Part shown: piece by piece, positions 19,607 to 28,484 of the stretch
Layout of the letters: each line of letters starts with the position of its first letter
Position numbering within the stretch: position 1 is the stretch's first letter
Assembly (NCBI GenBank): GCA_937936645.1
Contig: CALHCQ010000023.1
Location: 1-32,175, forward strand
Origin: an uncultured Algibacter sp.
GTDB taxonomy: Bacteria; Bacteroidota; Bacteroidia; Flavobacteriales; Flavobacteriaceae
Direction: 5' to 3'
DNA: 32,175 bases
The notes under the pieces: generated by a model
What the model was told of the DNA's origin: nothing
Seen by the model: the letters and a program-made list of their open reading frames with translations, nothing else
Databases searched by the model: none
Program-made: the position numbers and the translations under genes

Positions 19607-19686
19607 AATAAATGTTATTTTATTTAATAGACGTAACTAAGCCATAAACCTTAATAAAATAACAGAATCTTAGATGTAAAACAAAA

Positions 19687-19717
19687 AAACGCTTCAAAGT
19701 ATAAATTTGAAGCGTTT
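19687..19717 (-). terminator. Rho-independent terminator downstream of groEL
   Basis: 12-bp stem AAACGCTTCAAA (19687-19698) / TTTGAAGCGTTT (19706-19717), 7-nt loop, A/T-rich flanks. Confidence 0.85.
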
Positions 19718-19738
19718 ATTTTTGATTTAATTATGATA

Positions 19739-21373
<1,635 letters not shown>

Positions 21374-21415
21374 TTAATAGTTTTATGTTCTATAAATTAA
21401 ATTATAGTGTACTCT

Positions 21416-21691
21416 TTATATAATTGCTAAAATGTCGCTTTCTCTCATGATAAGGTAATCTTTACCTTCTAATTTAAGATCTGTTCCTGCATACTTACCG
21501 TATAAAACAGTATCGCCAACTTTTACTGTAATAGGATCGTCTTTAGTACCTTTTCCTGCTGCTACTACAGTGCCTTTTTGTGGTTTTTCTTTTGCGTTGT
21601 CTGGTATAATAATTCCAGATGCTGTTTTAGTTTCTGCTGCAGCAGGCTCTATTAGAACTCTGTCTGCTAATGGTTTAATGTTTAAGCCCAT
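21416..21691 (-). CDS. groES: Co-chaperonin GroES
   Basis: [44 protein letters not shown]... immediately upstream of groEL. Confidence 0.99.
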   Translation of the reverse strand: MGLNIKPLADRVLIEPAAAETKTASGIIIPDNAKEKPQKGTVVAAGKGTKDDPITVKVGDTVLYGKYAGTDLKLEGKDYLIMRESDILAII

Positions 21692-21744
21692 TTTATATGT
21701 TTTTTTAATTTGTTAAATTATGATTTAATGATTTTGTGATATTC

Positions 21745-21776
21745 GAAAATTATGCCATTTATAGTAACATGACAAA
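21745..21776 (-). promoter_or_regulatory. Candidate groESL promoter, Bacteroidota type
   Basis: On the minus strand: TTTG (21776-21773), 20-nt spacer, TAATTTTC (21752-21745), compared with the TTTG-N19-21-TANNTTTG consensus (one mismatch). Confidence 0.6.
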
Positions 21777-21790
21777 CTTGCAGAAACAAA

Positions 21791-21817
21791 AAATGCCAAC
21801 TTAACAAGTTGGCATTT
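21791..21817 (-). terminator. Rho-independent terminator downstream of secG
   Basis: 12-bp stem AAATGCCAACTT (21791-21802) / AAGTTGGCATTT (21806-21817), AAC loop, T-rich tract on the minus strand. Confidence 0.85.
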
Positions 21818-21843
21818 TGTATAATTATTTTGTGTGTAATTTA

Positions 21844-22182
21844 TTATTTTTCTGGTGCAGCTTCTGGTTGTGGTAAAGCCTCTGGCGCTGTTGGTAACGC
21901 TTCTACAGCTTCTGTATCTAGAGCTTTAGAGTCTGAACCGTTTCCTCCTTTATTAATAGCCATATTAGACGCTAATATTAATATTAATAAAAACGTTGCT
22001 AAATACCATGTGCTTTTATCTAAAAAGTCTGTTGTTTTTTTTACACCTCCTAATTGTTGTGTGCCACCGCCACCAAAAGAAGAAGATAAACCACCACCTT
22101 TAGGGTTTTGTACCATTATAACTACAATTAATAAAAATGCTACAACGACTATTAATGCTAGAAATATTATAAAATTACTCAT
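21844..22182 (-). CDS. secG: Preprotein translocase subunit SecG
   Basis: IFLALIVVVAFLLIVVIMVQNPKGGGLSSSFGGGGTQQLGGVKKTTDFLDKSTWYLATFLLIL: typical SecG NPKGGGL core. Confidence 0.93.
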   Translation of the reverse strand: MSNFIIFLALIVVVAFLLIVVIMVQNPKGGGLSSSFGGGGTQQLGGVKKTTDFLDKSTWYLATFLLILILASNMAINKGGNGSDSKALDTEAVEALPTAPEALPQPEAAPEK

Positions 22183-23096
22183 TACTCTTTATTATTTTGT
22201 TCTTGTAAAAGTTCTATTGCCTTGATTTGGTCTGCAAATAAACCACTTTTTTTTGGATATTTCAAACTTAAAATCCTGTAAGATTGTATTGCTTTTTTAT
22301 AATTTCCTTGTTCTACATAAATTCTGGCCAACGTTTCTGTCATTAAAGCTTCGGGTTTTATCATTTGTGCCTTAGCAATATTGCCCTTTGATGTGGTTTG
22401 TTTTTTAGGATTTATTTTAGGGTTCTTAGCAATAAAATCTTCTATAAGTTTAAATTTGTCTTCCCGTTTTTGTTGGGTTTCCGATTTTTTTTCTTCTGGA
22501 GCAGGTGTTTCTCTTTCTATAGGTTTTAGTTTGGCTATTTTTAACCATTCGTTAAAAGAGTGCGTTTCTGTTTTGTTAAATTCTAAAGGAGCTCCTATGT
22601 TAAGAATTTCGTTTGCTTTTTCTTGATCGGTTTTTGCTTTTTTATCCCCGGAAGGGATATTTTTGTCAATATTTTGATTGCGTTTTTCTTTTGGCTGAAA
22701 CAGTTGTGGGTCTAAAACCCCCGATGTATCCTTTATTTGTTGCTTTAATGTATCGTCTATCGTTACTTTTTTATCAATACTACTCGTAGCGTCTGTAGTA
22801 TCTATGTCTTTAAGATGGGTTGCGTTTTGTTTTATAAACTCGGATATTTCATTTTGTAAAAACTCATCCGAAGTAATAAACTCGAACAAAACACTGCGAT
22901 CGGTTGTGTAAGCAGCTGTTGTTTTTAAAGCGTAATTATACTTAAAACTATCTTGATTTTTTAAACCTTTTAAATATAAAGCTCTAGCAGACTGGCAATA
23001 AGGGTGTGCTGTAATTATAGATTTTAATGCGTTAGTTTGCGCCTCGTTAATATGTTCGCTTTTCTTTAATATATCTGTAAAACTACTTGTATTCAT
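22182..23096 (-). CDS. TPR-containing hypothetical protein (C-terminal tetratricopeptide)
   Basis: C-terminal ETLARIYVEQGNYKKAIQSYRILSLKYPKKSGLFADQI; stop overlaps the secG start (TAATG). Confidence 0.8.
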   Translation of the reverse strand: MNTSSFTDILKKSEHINEAQTNALKSIITAHPYCQSARALYLKGLKNQDSFKYNYALKTTAAYTTDRSVLFEFITSDEFLQNEISEFIKQNATHLKDIDTTDATSSIDKKVTIDDTLKQQIKDTSGVLDPQLFQPKEKRNQNIDKNIPSGDKKAKTDQEKANEILNIGAPLEFNKTETHSFNEWLKIAKLKPIERETPAPEEKKSETQQKREDKFKLIEDFIAKNPKINPKKQTTSKGNIAKAQMIKPEALMTETLARIYVEQGNYKKAIQSYRILSLKYPKKSGLFADQIKAIELLQEQNNKE

Positions 23097-23127
23097 GGTG
23101 TTTGGGCTTATTGCTTTTGTAAATGGT

Positions 23128-23640
23128 TTACCACTTAGCTAAAGATGCATTAAAAATATCTTGAGTAATACGTTCAAAAATTTCTTCTAGAGCAGTGTCT
23201 CTTATAGAACCTATAAGTTGTTCGCTAGCAGGGTAGTCGACAAAGAAGGTGAAATCTTGATCAAACTCTGCTGTTTCATCATTTTTATCTGTAAAATGAA
23301 CTTTAACACCAACAGTTAGCCTGTTTTGGGCTGCTGTGTTTTGCGATGTGGCTGTTGTAGGTGATATTCTATAGGTTGTTATTTCGCCCTCGTAAACAAT
23401 ATCGCCATTCGAGTTTACATTGTTTAAGTTGGTTTGATTTTCTAAAAGTTCTATTAAAGCGTTTCTAAAATCGATTTCTAAACCTGGTTCTACTAATAAA
23501 GCGTTATTTTCAAAACGGTTTACTTGAAATGTTTTAGTGTCTTTGGATATAGATGCTCCTGTAAAAGAGTATACACCACAGCTTACCAATAATAGAGATA
23601 ATGAAAGTGTGCATATGTGTTTTAAGTATGGCATGATCAT
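23128..23640 (-). CDS. lptE: LptE-like lipoprotein (LPS assembly)
   Basis: Lipobox LLLVSCGVYSFTGASI; IDFRNALIELLENQTNLNNVNSNGDIVYEGEITTYRISPTTATSQNTAAQNRLTVGVKVHFTD; short conserved gene next to the sigma-54 regulator. Start at 23640 or 23634. Confidence 0.8.
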   Translation of the reverse strand: MIMPYLKHICTLSLSLLLVSCGVYSFTGASISKDTKTFQVNRFENNALLVEPGLEIDFRNALIELLENQTNLNNVNSNGDIVYEGEITTYRISPTTATSQNTAAQNRLTVGVKVHFTDKNDETAEFDQDFTFFVDYPASEQLIGSIRDTALEEIFERITQDIFNASLAKW

Positions 23641-23645
23641 GTAAT

Positions 23646-24917
23646 TTACAAATCGTATTGTTTAATTTTTCTATAGAGTGTGCGTTCGCTAATACCAAGC
23701 TCGGCAGCTGCTAATTTGCGTTTTCCTTCATGGCGCTCTAAAGATTTTTTTATTAACTCTAGTTCTTTATCGTGTAAAGAGAGTGTTTCTTCTTCTTCAA
23801 TTTCTTCTGCAAAATGATACTTGTCTACAGGGGGTATAATTTCTGTGTTGTTGGTGTTTATTTCTGGTATAGACAAAACCTCTGTTTCTTCTCTAGGTGA
23901 GTCGTAAGCTTGTTTTTTAGGTGTTTCTTTACCATATATTTTTTGTATGAGCGATTCGTTGTCTTTTTCTACATCGGCTACATTGCCATTTTTCATGAGC
24001 TCTAGCGTAAGTTGTTTAAGATCGTTTAAATCACTTTTCATGTCAAACAAAACCTTGTATAATATTTCGCGTTCGCTGCTAAAATCGCTTTCGTCTTTTT
24101 TTGTTTTTATAACGGCTGGTAAGTTGCTTGTACCATAAACGGGTAGGTAAGCTTTTAAGGTGTTTGCTGTTATATTTCTGTCTTGCTCTAGTACAGACAC
24201 TTGCTCTGCAACGTTACGTAATTGCCTTATGTTACCACTCCATCTGTGTTTTAGTAACAATGCCACAGCAGCCTCGTTAAGTTTAATGGTTGGCATTTTG
24301 TATTTTAAAGCAAAGTCGCTTGCAAATTTTCTAAATAATAAAAAAATATCGCCTTGTCGCTCCCTTAATGGAGGTAAATTAATGTCTACGGTACTTAGTC
24401 TGTAATATAAATCTTCTCTAAACTTGGCTTTCTCTATGGCTTCAAACATATTTACATTGGTAGCAGCTACAATACGTACATCTGTTTTTTGCACTTTACT
24501 AGAGCCTACTTTTATAAATTCGCCATTCTCTAAAACACGTAATAAACGCACTTGTGTGGTAAGCGGTAATTCGCCCACTTCATCTAAAAAAATAGTACCA
24601 CCGTTAGCAACCTCAAAGTAACCATTACGTGTTTGTGTTGCCCCTGTAAAGGCACCTTTTTCATGACCAAAAAGTTCGCTGTCTATTGTGCCTTCGGGTA
24701 TGGCGCCACAGTTTACAGCAATGTATTTGTTATGTTTACGATGCGATAATTGATGTATAATTTTAGGAATACTTTCTTTACCAACACCACTCTCTCCTGT
24801 TACTAAAACCGATATATCTGTTGGGGATACTTGTATCGATTTTTGTATGGCACGATTTAGTGTTTCACTATTTCCTATAATACCAAAACGTTGTTTTATA
24901 GCTTGTACTGATTCCAT
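23646..24917 (-). CDS. Sigma-54-interacting AAA+ transcriptional regulator with Fis-type HTH
   Basis: Walker A TGESGVGKE; ELFGHEKGAFTGATQTRNGYFE (GAFTGA loop); IFLDEVGELPLTTQVRLLRVL; C-terminal HTH KRKLAAAELGISERTLYRKIKQYDL. No N-terminal receiver domain. Confidence 0.96.
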   Translation of the reverse strand: MESVQAIKQRFGIIGNSETLNRAIQKSIQVSPTDISVLVTGESGVGKESIPKIIHQLSHRKHNKYIAVNCGAIPEGTIDSELFGHEKGAFTGATQTRNGYFEVANGGTIFLDEVGELPLTTQVRLLRVLENGEFIKVGSSKVQKTDVRIVAATNVNMFEAIEKAKFREDLYYRLSTVDINLPPLRERQGDIFLLFRKFASDFALKYKMPTIKLNEAAVALLLKHRWSGNIRQLRNVAEQVSVLEQDRNITANTLKAYLPVYGTSNLPAVIKTKKDESDFSSEREILYKVLFDMKSDLNDLKQLTLELMKNGNVADVEKDNESLIQKIYGKETPKKQAYDSPREETEVLSIPEINTNNTEIIPPVDKYHFAEEIEEEETLSLHDKELELIKKSLERHEGKRKLAAAELGISERTLYRKIKQYDL

Positions 24918-24929
24918 ACTTAGTTTTAA

Positions 24930-26375
24930 TTATTGTTTAGACAAACCAACTGCTTCGCCAATAAGAGTGGCACTCGTACAGTCTGTAATTTTAACATTTA
25001 CAAAATCGCCTATTTTATAATTTTCTTTTGGAAAAACGGCAACAATATTATGCTGTGTTTTTCCCGACCATTGGGTGTTCGATTTCTTAGACTCCTTTTC
25101 TATTAAAACCTCTACAATGGTGTTTAAATTTGTTTTTGTTTTTATTTCGCTATGCGTTCTCTGTAAATCTACAATTTCTTGTAAACGTCGTTTTTTTATG
25201 TCATGAGGTACGTCGTCTGCCATTTTACGTTCGGCCATTGTTCCAGGTCGTTCGGAGTAGGCATACATATAACCATAATTATATTTTACATATTCCATAA
25301 GGTGCATGGTGTCTTTATGGTCTTGTTCTGTTTCTGTTGGGAAACCAACAATCATGTCTTGACTAATTGCGCAGTCTGGTATAATTTGGCGTATGCTATC
25401 TATAAGTTTAATATATGCTTCTCGACTATGCAAACGGTTCATTTCTTTTAAAATACGATTACTACCACTTTGTACAGGTAAATGTATGTGGTTGCAAATA
25501 TTTCTGTATTTAGCCATAGTTTCTACAACATCTAGCGTTAAATCTTGTGGATTAGATGTAGAAAAGCGAATACGCATTTTAGGTTGCGCTTTTGCACAAA
25601 TATCTAATAAGGCTGCAAAATTTATGGCGGTTGCTTTTTGTATATCGCTAGCCTTTTCGAAATCTTTTTTAAGTCCGCCACCGTACCACAGGTAACTGTC
25701 TACATTTTGGCCTAACAAGGTTATTTCTTTAAAGCCTTTTTGCCATAAATCATTTATTTCTTCAATAATACTTTGTGGGTCTCTACTGCGTTCTCGGCCT
25801 CTTGTAAAAGGAACGACACAAAACGTGCACATGTTATCGCAACCTCTAGTTATAGATACTAGAGCGGTAACACCATTACTATTTAGTCTTACTGGTGCAA
25901 TATCGCCGTAAGTCTCCTCTTTAGATAAAATAACATTAATAGCATCGTTACCATGATCTACTTCGGCTAGTAAATTTGGTAAATCTTTATAAGCATCTGG
26001 TCCAACAACAAGATCTACTATTTTCTCTTCTTCAAGAAATTTTGTTTTTAAGCGCTCTGCCATACAGCCTAAAACACCTACTTTCATTTTAGGGTTATGG
26101 TCGCGTTTTACGGCATTATATTTTTCTAGTCTTTTTCGTACTGTTTGTTCGGCTTTGTCTCTAATAGAACATGTGTTTACTAAAACGAGATCGGCTTCTT
26201 CTAGATTTTGCGTGGTGTTAAAACCTTGGTCTTTCATTATGGAAGCAACAATTTCACTGTCACTAAAATTCATAGCGCAGCCGTAACTTTCTATAAATAG
26301 TTTGCGCTTGTTTTCCTTTTTATTGTCAAGAACTAAGGCTTGTCCTTGTTTGTTTTCGTCTATAATTTTTTCCAT
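24930..26375 (-). CDS. miaB: tRNA-2-methylthio-N6-dimethylallyladenosine synthase MiaB
   Basis: FIESYGCAMNFSDSEIVASIM; radical SAM RGCDNMCTFCVVPFTRGRERSR; IHLPVQSGSNRILKEMNR. The ORF track uses TTG at 26396; ATG at 26375 (MEKIIDENKQ) is more likely. Confidence 0.95.
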   Translation of the reverse strand: MEKIIDENKQGQALVLDNKKENKRKLFIESYGCAMNFSDSEIVASIMKDQGFNTTQNLEEADLVLVNTCSIRDKAEQTVRKRLEKYNAVKRDHNPKMKVGVLGCMAERLKTKFLEEEKIVDLVVGPDAYKDLPNLLAEVDHGNDAINVILSKEETYGDIAPVRLNSNGVTALVSITRGCDNMCTFCVVPFTRGRERSRDPQSIIEEINDLWQKGFKEITLLGQNVDSYLWYGGGLKKDFEKASDIQKATAINFAALLDICAKAQPKMRIRFSTSNPQDLTLDVVETMAKYRNICNHIHLPVQSGSNRILKEMNRLHSREAYIKLIDSIRQIIPDCAISQDMIVGFPTETEQDHKDTMHLMEYVKYNYGYMYAYSERPGTMAERKMADDVPHDIKKRRLQEIVDLQRTHSEIKTKTNLNTIVEVLIEKESKKSNTQWSGKTQHNIVAVFPKENYKIGDFVNVKITDCTSATLIGEAVGLSKQ

Positions 26376-26409
26376 AATATATTCAAGTTTTAGCAACTTG
26401 TTACAAAGG

Positions 26410-26449
26410 CAAAGATATCAATAATATGTGTTATATGACAAGCTGTCAT
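26410..26449 (-). promoter_or_regulatory. Candidate miaB operon promoter with a dyad overlapping the -33 element
   Basis: On the minus strand: ATGACAGCTTGTCAT (26449-26435), then after TTG a 21-nt spacer to TATCTTTG (26417-26410), a perfect TANNTTTG. Confidence 0.6.
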
Positions 26450-26520
26450 GTTTTATTATTAATAATTTTAAAAAATCAAATTTTAGTTACTCTGTTTAGT
26501 TCTTTTTTTGTTAAAAAACA

Positions 26521-26528
26521 TATATTTG
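26521..26528 (+). promoter_or_regulatory. Candidate -7 element (TATATTTG) for the 26562 membrane protein gene
   Basis: Perfect TANNTTTG 33 nt upstream of the ATG; TTAG 21 nt further upstream is a weak -33. Confidence 0.4.
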
Positions 26529-26561
26529 ATGGGTGTAAATTTTTAGTAAAAAATATAGATT

Positions 26562-27371
26562 ATGAATACTTTAGAGTCATTACAAGACAAAATAAACAGT
26601 AATGAAGAGTTAGATTTTGGAACCGTTTTAACAGATACTATAACGCTGTTTAAAAAAGCATGGTTACAAGGTTTTTTACTAGTGGTATTGCTTTTTGCGG
26701 TAATTACTCCTATTCTTTTAACTATTTATATTCCTATTTTTTCTGAGACATTTTCTCAGTTAGATCAAGGTGCATCTAATCCATTGCCTATAAGAAGTTT
26801 ACAACAATTGGATGATAATTACAGATATATGATTATCGCAATCTCGTTTATTATTACTTTTTTTACAACAGCTTTTGTTGCTGCTTTTTATAGAATTATT
26901 AAAAATATAGATTACGATGAGTCCTTTAAGTTTCTAGATTTTTTCTTCTTTTTTAAAGCAAAATATTTAGGAAAGATATTTGCCTTAGCTTCATTTTCTT
27001 TATTAATTGCTTTGTTAAATTTTGCTTTCGAAAAATTTTTACCACCAAGTGCTGCTGGACTAATTAATGCTATTTTAGGTATAACCTCTAGTGTTTACAC
27101 GATGCTATTTGTTGTGTTTTTTGCGTTTAATTCGCATTTAGAGAGTGCCGATTTTTTTACACTTAGCTTTAGTTTAGGAACAAAAAAATGGTTTTTTATT
27201 TTTGGGATTTTATTTGTTAGTTTACTAATGGCTATGGTAGGTACAATAGCTTGTTTTGTAGGAATTTTGTTTACCATATCTATTGTTTATTTACCTTGTT
27301 ATTTAATCTATAAAACTATTTTTGGTTTTGGAGAGCTTAGTGATATAGATCGTATAGGGAGCGACATTTAA
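26562..27371 (+). CDS. Hypothetical multi-pass membrane protein
   Basis: Several hydrophobic segments (GFLLVVLLFAVITPILLTIYI, MIIAISFIITFFTTAFVAAFY, LLMAMVGTIACFVGILFTISIVYL). Confidence 0.75.
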   Translation: MNTLESLQDKINSNEELDFGTVLTDTITLFKKAWLQGFLLVVLLFAVITPILLTIYIPIFSETFSQLDQGASNPLPIRSLQQLDDNYRYMIIAISFIITFFTTAFVAAFYRIIKNIDYDESFKFLDFFFFFKAKYLGKIFALASFSLLIALLNFAFEKFLPPSAAGLINAILGITSSVYTMLFVVFFAFNSHLESADFFTLSFSLGTKKWFFIFGILFVSLLMAMVGTIACFVGILFTISIVYLPCYLIYKTIFGFGELSDIDRIGSDI

Positions 27372-27468
27372 TCTTGTTTTTTTACATTTTATAGATAGTT
27401 TTTTTGTTTTTTTCGACATAAATTAAACAAGTGCTCTAAATTTACTTTTTAAATAGTCCCTTTTTTTT

Positions 27469-28380
27469 ATGTCTAAAACACTTTATGTCTGTTTATTTTT
27501 ATTCATATTACATGTTCCCTTTTTTGTAGCACAAAATCAACAAATTGATTTTAATATAGCTAATGATAAATTTTTTTTAACCGACAGGTATTTTACCAGT
27601 GGTGTTTATGTGTCTTACAAAAGGAAAATTAATGGTCCGTCTGTATTTAAAAAACAAGCCAATCATGTTTTACAGCTTAACGTTACTTTGGGCAACGAAG
27701 TATATACACCACAAGACATAAGTTCTTTTAGAAGTTTTGAATTTGATAGGCCATACGCTGGTTGGTTTTCTTTAAATTTAGAACTAGGTAAAATAGCCCC
27801 GCAATCGGCGTGGTTTTTTACACTAGAAACAGGTATTACAGGGCAGGAATCATTGGCAGGGAAATCTCAAATTAAGTTTCATGAGCTATTTAACATTCAA
27901 AGTAGACCAACTTGGGTGGACGAAATAGCCTTTAGTTGGTTAACTAATGTTAAGTTTTTACAGGTTAATAATTTTATTTTAAATAAAAAAAATGAAATTC
28001 AAAACCACGCTAATTTTGCTTTTGGAAGCAAAGATGTCTATGTGCAAAATAAGGTATATTACTTTTTAGGAAACTTTAATAACTTTCAAAATTCATCCAG
28101 ATTAAGTAATACCATTGGAAGCATAGATAAAGAGTTGTTTTGTTTTGCATCTATAGGTTATAAATATGTGTTGTATAATGCTTTAATACAAGGTAATCTA
28201 CTTGATAACGACGACCCTTTTACAACACAAATTGTACCCGATGTTTTTCTTTTTAGCATTGGTTCTGGACTAAAAATTAACAAAAATAAATTTCGCTTAG
28301 AATTGTTTTACAACACCAAAGAGACTCCAGATTCGCGTTCTCATGCATACGGTTCTCTAGCTTATGGTTTTGTGTTTTAG
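27469..28380 (+). CDS. LpxR-like outer-membrane lipid A deacylase family protein
   Basis: Signal peptide; IANDKFFLTDRYFTSGVYVSYKR, FDRPYAGWFSLNLELGK, IKFHELFNIQSRPTWVDEI match the LpxR-type pattern. Confidence 0.75.
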   Translation: MSKTLYVCLFLFILHVPFFVAQNQQIDFNIANDKFFLTDRYFTSGVYVSYKRKINGPSVFKKQANHVLQLNVTLGNEVYTPQDISSFRSFEFDRPYAGWFSLNLELGKIAPQSAWFFTLETGITGQESLAGKSQIKFHELFNIQSRPTWVDEIAFSWLTNVKFLQVNNFILNKKNEIQNHANFAFGSKDVYVQNKVYYFLGNFNNFQNSSRLSNTIGSIDKELFCFASIGYKYVLYNALIQGNLLDNDDPFTTQIVPDVFLFSIGSGLKINKNKFRLELFYNTKETPDSRSHAYGSLAYGFVF

Positions 28381-28456
28381 TCATAGAATTCATTTTTTTT
28401 AAGCCATACTTGTTCTAAAAATGTAATCAAATTAGGAACATAAGTGTTTTTTCATA

Positions 28457-28464
28457 TACATTTG
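28457..28464 (+). promoter_or_regulatory. Candidate -7 element (TACATTTG) for topA
   Basis: Perfect TANNTTTG 20 nt before the topA ATG; a clear -33 TTTG is not evident. Confidence 0.4.
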
Positions 28465-28484
28465 TAGTATTCAAAAAAATAATT

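Noticed and set aside
21751-21766. Sigma-54 promoter (TGGCATAATTTTCGA) upstream of groES
   Set aside because: Has the TGGCA half but GA instead of the essential -12 GC; the TTTG-N20-TAATTTTC interpretation fits better.
21692-21790. CIRCE/HrcA operator upstream of groES
   Set aside because: Searched by eye; no TTAGCACTC-N9-GAGTGCTAA-like repeat present.
21809-22225. 138-aa plus-strand ORF opposite secG
   Set aside because: Mirror of the secG coding frame; low-complexity composition; secG is unambiguous on the minus strand.
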